From NCBI RefSeq assembly GCF_051020985.1, contig NC_135010.1:14196001-14260000 (forward strand): a stretch of DNA of 64,000 nucleotides. Reading direction: 5' to 3'. This DNA is from Nomia melanderi (taxonomy: Eukaryota; Arthropoda; Insecta; Hymenoptera; Halictidae). Both the position numbers and the translations under genes were made by a program. Below the pieces are notes generated by a model. That model did no database searches. It was not told where the DNA came from and saw only the letters and a program-made list of their open reading frames with translations. This document shows positions 36,208 to 46,060 of this stretch, piece after piece (the first letter of the stretch is position 1; every line of letters starts with the position of its first letter).

Positions 36208-37943
36208 CGATGTCGCGTTGGGCGATCGTAAAAATCGCGCGCGAGCGCCGACGACGGAATTTGTTGCAAAACGCGATTCCCCGTGGCCGTTCGCCCGCGC
36301 CGGATAAATAATGCCCGGCGGCCAGCTCGCGCGAGTATTTATCGCGTTAACGAGCGACCGAGCATATGTCCCCTGTCAGTTTTTTAATACAGTTTAAACG
36401 GGCCTGGACGCGCGACAAACTCCCGTCGGACAGGTCCCTCGAAGCGGCGTCTTTCCCTCGCTCGATTCCGTTCTCCGCTCGGAGCTTCCTTCCTCCCGTG
36501 TCTTCCTCTCCTTCCGTTCCGTTCCTCCGCCGCCTCTTCTCTCCCATCCCCGCCCTTCGTTCGGCAGACGCTTCTGGAACGGTTCGCGAGAGAAATCTTA
36601 CCTATACCCGTCTGCGATCCGACGAAATAAAAAGCGACGGGATCCGGACGAAAATATGCGTGATACCGAGCCCGTGTATCGGAGCGCATCGGAGAGATTC
36701 GTCGCGAATCACGAAGTCCGTCTCTCTTGTGAGACCATTGAGCTTGCGACGGTGTTAAGAAACGGGTCGATAATTATTCAGGATTCATTTGTGAAAAGTT
36801 ATTCCGGTGGAGGTCTACTTTTCTACGACATTTCCCGGTGTGACCGTTTCCAAGTTCAAAATACTTCGGCGACCCGGATGCGATCCTCCGGCCCAACGAA
36901 AATCGGATCGCCGCCACTCGCCTCTTGATGCACTCCGATAATAGAGCCGCTATTTTAATGTTTCGAAAAGGAACGACGCGAGCGGACCGGTCTCACCGTG
37001 AAAAACAAGGACGCGGACGCGGCGGTAAAAAGTTACAGCCTTATTCCGTGTAATCATTGGCTCGTCCGGCGCGGAATCGTCGTGTTAGAACGCGTCCCTA
37101 AGTGACTGAGCGCGTTACCGTGAACGCGACACCGGCTCTTATGGGCCCAGCGACGTGTTCATTAGGCGAGAAAAACGCAATTACGGAAAGAACTCGCGTA
37201 AAATCGTTTAGCGTCGTCGCCCGGGCATCTCTGATTCTGTCGCGGACGGCGCGCGCTCTCTCCGGTTCTGGGCTGCGAACACGCGAGTGCCGCAAACGAC
37301 ACGTCTACCAACAGCATTCGTACGTCTCGTCGCGGTTAGTTAACCGTGCTATAAATACGACGACGTCGGCATAACATTATTTTTCCAAAGAAACGTCGTG
37401 GACACATCGGGCTGTGTCTCGAGCCCGAGGGAATCTCCGGCCGCCGCCCCTCGCCGCCCCGCGTCCGCTCGCGACTCGGCCGTCTCGTCCCGTTTCTTCT
37501 CGCGCCACGAAATTCAACGGGGAATCGCGAGGAAAAGAAAAAGAAAAAGAAAGAAACGTTCCGCGAACGATTCACGGTCCCGCTCCTCGCTCTCGAATGG
37601 AACGATGAGAAATAATTGTCACGGATAAGCAACGGTCGTGACGCGTTTATTCGCATAAGCTCGCGCGATCGTAAACCCAGAGATCACCGGGAACTTGTGC
37701 GGAAAAATACGCATGAATTCCATGTTTACAGTTAAACGATTCCCCGGAACGCCGGGACAACGCAAGAGTCGCGGCGAGTAGTCGCTTCGATCGAGAATTC
37801 CTTTTTCATCGAATCGCACGCGTTTAGCAGCGATCAGCGCAAGATGTATCGAACGCTTGCTTTAACGACGAGCGGAATATATTAGTGTATTAGAATTAAT
37901 GTTCGAAAAATCGTCTGATCGCGTTGCTATTGATCTGTTGCAG

Positions 37944-38070
37944 ATGCGCGGAAGGCTTCACGGGTCAGCGGTGCGAGACGAAGGACGTCATCAGCACCGG
38001 AAGTGTGTACAACAGGCAAAGGGCGCCGTTTTCCTGCAAGCTGGGACTATCGACCTCGTACTACTGCTAG
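37944..38070 (+). CDS. vn: Terminal coding exon of the Vein-like EGF ligand: second half of the EGF domain, tail and stop
   Basis: The acceptor is TTGATCTGTTGCAG ending at 37943. The first base completes an Arg codon begun at 14276. The frame then reads CAEGFTGQRC, giving EGF cysteines 5 and 6 at 37945 and 37972 with the canonical eight-residue spacing and the conserved GF-G-RC signature. After the domain come ETKDV and a 31-residue tail that ends in TSYYC, then TAG at 38068-38070. The tail is hydrophilic, contains two further cysteines, and has no membrane-spanning stretch. That argues for a ligand secreted without Rhomboid-type release, as known for Vein, and against membrane-bound Spitz, Keren or Gurken types. 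The two tail cysteines could pair with each other; that is inference. An unseen splice donor could give another tail. Confidence 0.8.
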
Positions 38071-38591
38071 CGATAATCGCGCGGGGCCCTTCCATTCCGA
38101 GTAGAGCTCGTTTTTTCGCAACGAACCGAACGAGACTTCTCTCGGGGTGTGCGCTCGATTAAGAGTTCGGTCGAGGAGACAGCCTCTCGATCAGCCCACG
38201 AGAAGAATGTCGTGAGAGGGCCAACGCGCGCGACCAACAAACGAACGAGGAGCCGAATCAGAATATCCGTCGATCGTGTCGGGATCGAAGCCGCGTTACG
38301 CGCGCTCCGCGCGGACGGGGGGAACGCGGAGGGAGATCGCGGAGCGAACCGCAGCGATTTTTCGAACAGAGAGAAACAAGGGAGGAACACGCGTTTTTTT
38401 AGAGCCGCTGTTAGGGGGACCGAACGGGGCAGCGAACGCGTTTTGCGCAGACTTTCGGAGAACCCGTTGTGTTGCGTCGGGCATTAGAAACGGAAGTCCT
38501 CCGTGTAGGAGATCTGGTTCCGAAACAGTTTTTGCTAACGGGTATTCGTACCTTTCTTTCCTTTTCGTCTTTGTCGTCTGTTCGTCCTTGA

Positions 38592-38665
38592 TTTCTTCTT
38601 CTTCTTCTTCTGTTCCTTCTAATTCTTCTTTTTCTTCTTCTTCTTCTTCTTCTTCTTCTTCTTCT
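38592..38665 (+). repeat. (TTC)n trinucleotide tract
   Basis: Interrupted TTC/TCT repeats over about 74 bp, in the putative 3' UTR. On the minus strand it would read as poly-Glu, Lys or Arg, which I do not treat as coding. Confidence 0.9.
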
Positions 38666-38889
38666 ACGTTGTCGACAGCAACACCCTGTTAACTTCTCTT
38701 TTAGAAAATGTCGCGTTACGACACACCTGCCTCGCGTCTCCATAGAAATTTTATTCGCGAGACATCGAACTAGAAACCGTTCGTGCGTGTACACGTCTGC
38801 CTCTGATGTCGCTGCTACTGCCTGCCTGTCTGTACGTGAATGCGTGTGTATACGCGAGTACGTCTGTATGCGTGAATAGAGAGACCAAG

Positions 38890-38903
38890 GAGAGAAAGAG
38901 AAA

Positions 38904-38934
<31 letters not shown>

Positions 38935-38984
38935 TGAGAGAGAAATTATATGTATATATACATATCTATATATATGTATATATA
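38890..38984 (+). repeat. (GA)n followed by (TA)n
   Basis: A GA tract with a G7-type interruption runs directly into a TATA-rich tract that holds two TGTATATA words. Confidence 0.9.
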
Positions 38985-39193
38985 AAGCAGTCGCGAGCGC
39001 TCGAGAGCGTTGCAAGAAAAAGAGTTACGGCGGATTCTTGCCACTTCCGATCCCCTTCAGTTTCATATCGGGGAAGGCAGGGAGAGAGAAGAGCGTTCGA
39101 GTGACGCTCGTGATTCAGAAGTGGTGCTTGACCTCGAAAGATCGCGCGATCCGTCAGTGAATAAAAAGGAAAATGGAAAAAAAATGAAGATGC

Positions 39194-39238
39194 GAGAGAG
39201 ACACAGAGAGAGAGAGAGAGAGATAGAGAGAAGAGAGT
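39194..39238 (+). repeat. (GA)n microsatellite
   Basis: GAGAGAGA tract with ACAC and ATAG interruptions, in the putative 3' UTR. Confidence 0.9.
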
Positions 39239-40504
39239 ATGTGTGCGAGAGAAAGCCAGACAAAGAGTGAGAGAGGAACGGAGAGAATGAAGAGCAGGCA
39301 GAAGGGCGTTCGAAGGTCGCGCACTTTTCGGAGTCTCCGCCAGGGAGAACAATACCAAAGAGCCCAGGGTCTCTCGATAAAGGACGCCGTGAGAGTGGTC
39401 GAAAACGCTCGGTGGTATCGTTTAGGGTTAGGCCGATACCGTACGCCTACGCTGGATCATCTCGGGAACCGGGAAAATGGATCGAGTGGCCGCGGGAAAG
39501 CGTTTCCCGTGTACCCATTTCCATCGACGGGGCGAAAGGCGGCGAGAGGACGGCCCTCCCGTCTGTCGGCCGCCCGAACAGCGTGCACGGGAATTCGGGA
39601 ATAATCCCGACAGGTGTGGGAGATACCGGTCGACGCGGGAACGTCGCGAAAATCTGCCGAAAACCGTGCATCTCGATAACGCCGCGTCGTCTCCCACCGG
39701 TGGGCTTTCGCGAACGAGAACAGGGACGCGTCCCCGTCCTCCACCTCCGCCTCCGCCTCCGCGTCTTCCGTCTCCTCCTGACGCCTCCTTCCCGTCGTCG
39801 CGGTTGTTGTTTTGCGAGGAGCTCTGAATCTTTTGTCGCTCGTCGTCGGGAAATCTGGGCCACACCGTTGGAGCGTAAAGTTGCGCGCGCGCGAGTCGCG
39901 AACAAGAAAGGGAACGTCCGTCGCGCGAAAACCGGGCCTAACGACGCCGGGAAGAGATACTCGACGCCGTCGCACATACACACGCGCGCGTGGAACACGG
40001 ATCGGTGTGCCAGCCGGCGACGATGATATTACGGCGCGAGGCGTGTCCGGCCTTCCGAAAATTGCTTCGTATTTTTACGCGGAGACAATTCGAGCGCGCG
40101 GATCAATCGCGTCGCCGGAATAAATACTGCGATTCGTGCGCGTCTCCTCGACGACGTCCCGGTTCTCGTCTTCGTCGTCGTCGTCGGCCTCCGAAGATTC
40201 TACGGCGCGCTTCGATCCTCCTCGCGAGGTGACCCCGCGTTCTCCGGAATGCTTCCAGCGACGATCGATCGGGGAACGACTCGCATGTACTTGGGCGAAC
40301 GCGGAAAGATCGGAGGACGCGAACCGAGGGAATCGGACACTCGAGCGGCGGAGCGGTTCGCTCGGCAGCGGGAACGCGCGAGCGGCGAACCGCTGCGAGA
40401 AGAGACCACTAGGCAACAAAACGATTTTATGTATAATACTGATAATGTAATACGCGTTTAGGCTAGCTGAAAAAACAGAGACTTAAGATAGTTGAAGAGT
40501 AACG

Positions 40505-40670
40505 AGGGAGGGCAGTGGAGAGAGACAGAGAGCGAGAGAGATGGAGAGAGAAAGAGAGGGAGAATGAGCGAGAGAAAGAATGAGCTGAGAGAGACAGAGA
40601 GAGAGGGAGAGAGAGAGAGAGCGCGAGCGCGAAAGAAAGAAAGAGTGAGAGGGAGAGAAAGAGCGAACAA
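40505..40670 (+). repeat. Long GA-rich purine tract
   Basis: About 165 bp that is almost entirely purine on the plus strand, with imperfect GAGA, GAGAAAGA and GAGCGAGA phrases. Confidence 0.85.
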
Positions 40671-41039
40671 AAATACCGCGACGATTAGGAAATGGCACGT
40701 CGGTCGAGAACTTTCCGAACGAGACGATCGGACGCATTTAGAAACACGAACCGCGAAAATTTATCCGATTCTCCCGGGGACACAGATCCTTCCACGGATT
40801 ATTTCGGGCAATTCCTGTCCCCGGGCCTCGTGCAAACTTTATTCCGTCAAATTGGAGGTTCGTCGTGTGTCGTTTTTCTACAATCGCGACGGCGAAATCG
40901 TTCTCCTTCGGAATTCTCGACGTTCGTCGCGGGGCCGCCCGCCCGGTGAACGAACCGAATCGGACGAGAAAAAACGTACCGGAAGGGATTGGGCATGTGG
41001 GATGCGCGCTGTGCTCCGGCAGTCTCGAGACCCTATTTA

Positions 41040-41293
41040 TGTTTTATATTATATTATATATGTATATATATAATATATAAATGTACACATATGTATATAT
41101 ATATATTATATATATAAATATGTGTATAAACATTTTTAATTTATTTATTTAATTCATTAATTTTATTGATTTACGATTAAACGTCATCTCCATCTCGGCA
41201 AAACCGCCTTTTGTTTTCTTATTATTATTATTATCATCATCATTATCATTATCATTATTATTATTTTCTCTACTTCTTCTTCTTCTTCTTCTT
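41040..41293 (+). repeat. AT-rich low-complexity block with TA, ATT/ATC and TTC repeats
   Basis: TA repeats (41040-41130) are followed by T/A-rich sequence with TTATTTATT and ATTAAA, then ATT/ATC trinucleotides and a TTC run ending near 41293. The middle part contains the proposed poly(A) signal. Confidence 0.8.
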
Positions 41294-41824
41294 TGTATTC
41301 ATCGTTCTCTCTTCAGTTATTTGCGTTCGCACAACTCCCCGTCGAGCTTACGCACTGTTCCCCGCCGTCTCGTTCTCGGACTTATAGAAAAACGTATTTG
41401 GAGCCTGGACAACGGGGACCGACGGGTAAAACAAAAATCAGTGTTTCACGTCCTTTCTGTTTCGCGCGAGCAGGTAGGTGGTGTATTCATTCTTTCTCTC
41501 CTTTTGCTGGCTTCTCTTGATCCCGGCGTCGCGACGAATCCGCGCCGATCGGAACGGACGCTGGTCCCGTTCGCGCGACTACGCGGAGATACCGCGACGA
41601 GACACGCGTAGGAATTCATTCGCTGCCTCCGCCGCTTTAAATCCACCGTGAATCCTCGAGATCGATCGAACGGTCCATTCTTCCCTCGAAGATGGCGGCG
41701 CGGGTCGATCGGAATAATACCGAGCGGTTCAACGATCGTGCGCGTTCCGCGAGTGGAACGAATACACGGACGGTACAATTATTTTAAAAGGCACCGAATT
41801 AATTGCCGCGCTTAATAGAAGAAC

Positions 41825-42038
41825 GAAAAGGCAGAGAGAATGGGGGAGAGAGAGGCGGAGAGAAAGAGAGAGAAAGAGGTAAATGGAGCACGAGAGCGGG
41901 CGAAACGGCTCGAAAAAAAGCTCTCGTCGACCGGGAATCGTGTGTCCCGACGGTAGAATCCTCAAAGTGACGGAGAGAGAGAGAGAGAGAGGGAGAGAAA
42001 GAGCGCGCGCGAGAGAGAAAGAGAGAGAGAGAGAGAAA
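41825..42038 (+). repeat. Two GA-rich tracts
   Basis: GA-rich sequence at about 41830-41880 and again at 41970-42038, separated by ordinary sequence. It continues the run of purine tracts that begins downstream of the last vn exon. Confidence 0.85.
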
Positions 42039-44668
42039 GTCAATAAGAAATTTTCATAGCTAGACTGGATGTTTCTCCGTCCGCAGCGCACGGTCTCTTA
42101 TTGCATTCCGGCCAGTCGTTTCGAGACGGATCACTCCCGTACTCTCGCTGGAAGCTGCTCTCTCCGTTCGGTTTCTGTAAAAGGGGCAAACCGAGGGTGA
42201 CGGAGGGGGGGGCCGATTTTCGTATCGAAATTGTCAAAGGAACGACGCTCCGCCCGATCGGAAGAGAATCGATCGGCGCTCGGGCAAACGACGCGAGAAC
42301 GATAGGAAAATAATTCGCCGGGAAGTGTCTCTCCGCGCGGGGAACAACGTATTCGGCGAGCGGGCCGATCGTAAAAACCGGCGACTCCATAAAACTGGGA
42401 GCACACGAGCCGGCATATCGACCTGCGACCGCTGCTCTTAATCGAACTTCGTGCCTCGAGACTTCTTTTCGCGGACCGACCGTCGAGTTCGCCGACCCGG
42501 GGCCCGATATCGACGGGAACTTATCGGGAATCGGCCGCGGCCGAGGCAGCGGGCGCGCTCGTTTGACGGAGAGACTCGGAAATTCGGCCGGCAAAAGTTG
42601 CTCGGCGCCGACCGGCGGAACAGAGACGCGCCGCCGCGGCCCGGCCAACCTGTTACTCGCTGAAAATTCGTTTAAAAGTACGATAATTCATGGATAAGTC
42701 GGCCGAGCCGGCGAACGATAAATTAATGTACAACCGCCGGTCTGGCAGCCGCTCGAAAATAGAAACGATTTACTGGGTTACCCCTCGTGAAATATAATCG
42801 AGTACCCGGGACAGACTCGGCGGAGTTTAAATTTAATGCGAACCCGCCGCGAGAGACCACCTTTCGGCGGATCGAATGATCGCGTCGATTTCTCCGATCC
42901 GGCGAGAGAATCGAACTCGCGGCGAGGCCGCGCAGATTCGAGCGCGCCCCTGCTCGACAACAGAAACCCCGTAAGCGAGAGAATCGCACGGCTGAAGGGG
43001 CAGAGAAAGAATCCGGCGGAAAACCGCAAGCGGAAATTTTCCCGGCGAAAATCAGCCCCGTGGTAAATCGTCGCGACCAACTTTTATTCCGGCGCGCGAT
43101 TTTTATCGGCCGCTTTATTTCGGGCGGACCTTATTTCGCTCGCGTTTCCCCGGCGACGACGTTGACGTCGGCGATACCGATTTTCGCGAGGAACGCGCCG
43201 GAATAGACCGCGCGCGTTAAGGCTGTCTTCTGCACGCGCGCGAAGAGAAATTGCTGCTTACGCGACCGCCGCCCCACCGCGGAAACGCATTCGTTCCCCG
43301 CGAACCCGCGTATTTTTCCCCGGCCCTCGCCGCCGCTTTTCCGCGCCGGAGGCAAAAAGCGGCGCGACGACGCGAGACGGATCGCCGTCGGCGGCATCCG
43401 CGAGCTCGGATCCCGCGGATCGACTCGATAAACCGTAGGCGCGGCGAGACCGAGCCGACGCGGGTGATTAATCGAACGGTTAATTATCGAGAAGAGATCC
43501 ATCAAAATAATGAACCTGTAAACTCGGGGAGAAGGCAGGCCGACGCAATCGCGGAAAATGGAAGGATGCCCGTTAATTACCGGCGCGGAGATCGCCGTTC
43601 ATCCGGCGAGAACGAAAACGTTGCAGCCGGCGGACACATGGATTCGCAACGAATGCAATTCCGTCTCGATCGGGATAATTTTATTGGCGTTGAACGCTCG
43701 GAAATTCATGCGTCAACGTTCTGTCATCCCGCGGGACGTCCCCTCTGACGTTCGCCCCCGGAAAGCCTCGAACGCCGCGTACGTGACCCCGAACCCCCGG
43801 ACGACCATCGAACGGGATCACATTTGGACGCAAGAACGTGCTCCGGCCGCCCCGCGTCGCGTCTAATTGGGGATCTTCGGGTGTCCGCGAGCGGACCGAC
43901 GCTCGGACATTGTCGGATGGACGTCTCGGGAGTGTTCCGTAGAAATTGTCCCGCGGAAAGTACGAAGCCGAGGCGGAAGATCGAGGAAAATCCGGTCGCC
44001 GCGCCGAATTTACTTTCGACCCGATAAGGGGTTTCCCAAACAATCCGCTGGAATTCCAGGGTGAACACGGAGTCGAATGAAAAACCACCCCATACCGCAA
44101 TCTGCGCGGAATTCAGAGGATAACCTGGCCCGATTCTGTCCCGACGCGGAAATCGCGGCTTAAAATACGGAACCGGCCGCAGGCAGTCGGCTTCGCGTCG
44201 TGTCCACCGAGGGGAAGAAACTGTACGCCCGCGGACAACGACGAGACAGCGAGAAGCTGGCTCGTGGGAAACGAAGTTCCGCTTTATATCGGGGAATCAC
44301 CGCGGGAGATTCTTTCCCGGCCGAAACGGCAGCTCCTCTTTAAATTGGATTCCGAATATTGCCGAGACAGGTCTGCCCTCGTGTATCGCGTTGCAGTTCC
44401 GAAATCTCGTCATTATTTCCCATCGCGTAAACGATGTCGACTCGATTCACTCTAACTGACCCTTCGAAGTCGAGGGTCAACCTATCGGTCGCGTCGGGTT
44501 GCATTCGGAGTTCGTTGCGTACAAAATCGGTGCATAGTTCCCTGATTTTCTAGCAGAAAACCGACAAAAAACTAGCAGAGACCAACGTCCAACTTCGCTT
44601 TCTATGGAAAAGTTTTCTGAGTTTTACGGAATTGCCGGCGCTTGATTTCTTAGGGTTCTAGGAAGCTA

Positions 44669-45043
44669 TTAACCCTTTGCGAACGAAGATTCTTTATGAT
44701 ATACAAAACCTTCATCAGATGAAGCTAAGTTCTATATCGATTGCTAACAGAAAAAGAGGAAACTAATCTCTTGCTGTCCAACTAATTAAATCATTCGTTC
44801 GGGACTTGATGCCTCAAATATGAACACTTCTCGAAATCTCACTCTTGCGGACGAATGTCGGCATTTTGCTGAGATCAAACTTCCACGTTTGGAATACCAA
44901 GCTGTAAATAAACGATTCAACTACTCGAACAGCAAGAAATTAGTACACAGTTTCCTTGTTCTTTATGATTTAAGTATTCAGCGTTCAATTTAGCAGAATC
45001 CGCGAAAGGTTTCGTGTACTAAAAACAATTTTCTAAGGGTTAA
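44669..45043 (-). mobile_element. Composite TTAA-flanked element of the G/H/I subfamily (copy H)
   Basis: The outer ends are TTAACCCTTTGCG at 44669 and CTAAGGGTTAA ending at 45043. The left two thirds align in reverse with copy G: CTTCATCAGATGAAG, an ATATCGATTGCT stretch, AGAGGAAACTA, and TATGAACACTTCTCGAAATCTC are the counterparts of copy G words. At 375 bp it is longer than G or I, and the extra part after about 44870 may be a second insertion. It has no ORF. Confidence 0.6.
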
Positions 45044-45823
45044 GAGCGTAACTTTCATAATCCGTCACTCAAGTCTTCGTTACAATAAATATATCAAATG
45101 AACAACTAAACTGTTAAACGATTCGAAGGGTTCCAGACTCCTGGAAGTCCTCGTGCGGATTAAAAAGCTCTCCCACCGGAGGACGATGTCGGAAAAATGG
45201 AGGTCGGTCGCGCAGCATGGGACTCGTGTCTGCCGGTTCTTTGAAAAGCTAGGGCAAAAAGAACTGAACTCGGCCGAGGCATTGTCTCCCGTGGTCACGG
45301 CTGATCAGACTCATGTCGCGTTTACGCGCGCGCATTAACCCGAGCCGCGCGCGGAGCGGAACGACCGCGATCGGTAACGAGCCGGCTGCATAAATACGCG
45401 CGACCGACCGACGGACTAATGAATTGCCGTCGAATCACAGAGAATTTTCAATGCGCGCGCGGGGCCCTAGCCGGGACACGTCCTCTCCCTCGTCGTCCGC
45501 GTGGCCAAGTACGGCGCAAGGGCGGAGGAGAGACACAGGGGGTTGGGGCGGCCGTCACTGCAAAGGGGTGGCTGCATTGTCGCGGTAAATCGGTAAAAGG
45601 GAATTGATTGCTCTCCTTGTTGGCTCTGTCGCTCTTCCGCCTCCCCCGGGGCCCTTGCCCGATAATCGAAATTTAACGGTGTCCGTCGGTCGACGAATCG
45701 ACGATTAAGGCCGTCGAAAAACCTCCTCGTCGCACCCCGACGTACGCTCTCTCGCGGCCGACGTTCGATCGTTCGTCGCGATTTTTCACGGGAAACCCGG
45801 CTGCTCCTCAGACGCGGTTCTTG

Positions 45824-45836
45824 TACAGGGTGTCCC
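45824..45836 (+). mobile_element. Solo TACAGGGTGTCCC transposon end
   Basis: TACAGGGTGTCCC resembles the right end of the inverted-repeat element at 52942-53563 (which reads TACAGGGTGTCC from its right end). I could not find a partner end nearby. Related words occur at 35014 (TACAGGGTGGACC) and at 50788 (TACAAGGTGTGATC). These look like ends of decayed Tc1/mariner-like or similar DNA elements. Confidence 0.35.
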
Positions 45837-45900
45837 TTGATATCCGAGGAATCGAATATCCATCGTACAGAATTTCCGATTCAATGATAATTGCTTCCTA

Positions 45901-46060
45901 TTAACCCTTTACGTACAACATTTCGGGAGATGGAATGTGACATCGTAAACGAATGGTTGAATTATTCAAGCAAGAGATCAGTTTAGCTTCCTATTTCAAG
46001 TATTTAATCGATCGATATATAATTCAGCTTCATCCACTGAAAGTTTAGCGACAGGGTTAT
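45901..46060 (+). mobile_element. MITE of the G/H/I subfamily (copy I)
   Basis: TTAACCCTTTACG at the left is followed by a hairpin with arms ACATTTC and GGAATGT (45918-45938). The interior shares TAGCTTCCT, a CGATCGATATATAAT stretch and CTTCATCCACTGAAAG with copy G. The right end is decayed (ACAGGGTTAT). No ORF is present. Confidence 0.65.

Larger units (their letters stand above)
14277..37943 (+). other. vn: 23.7-kb phase-2 intron inside the EGF domain
   Basis: The intron runs from GTGAGA at 14277 to CTGTTGCAG ending at 37943, and splits an Arg codon (AG|A) between EGF cysteines 4 and 5. I looked by eye for another plus-strand acceptor followed by a Cys-x8-Cys module, which would give an alternative second half of the domain as vertebrate neuregulins have. 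None stayed open. The longest plus-strand frame (15205-16095) and the longest minus-strand frame (21055-21864) have no recognisable domain. The rest is GC-rich non-coding sequence with MITEs, microsatellites and palindromes, listed separately. An intron this long in a developmental ligand gene could carry enhancers, but that is inference. Confidence 0.7.
38071..41205 (+). other. vn: Putative 3' UTR of the Vein-like gene
   Basis: After the stop codon no further exon is apparent. The first region with poly(A)-site features is near 41.2 kb, where ATTAAA at 41176 is followed by a T-rich stretch (CCTTTTGTTTTC). An AATAAA at 40119 is an alternative earlier site in less suitable context. The interval holds TTC, GA and TA repeats, four TGTATATA words (38951, 38975, 41061, 41092) that fit a Pumilio consensus, and the AU-rich nonamer TTATTTATT at 41141. 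Most of these motifs lie in simple sequence, so function is uncertain. The 3' end is inferred, not seen. Confidence 0.4.

Noticed and set aside
39734..39775. (CCTCCG)n-like tract that could encode a Pro-rich exon
   Set aside because: Open in several frames on both strands and no splice sites frame it; treated as simple sequence.
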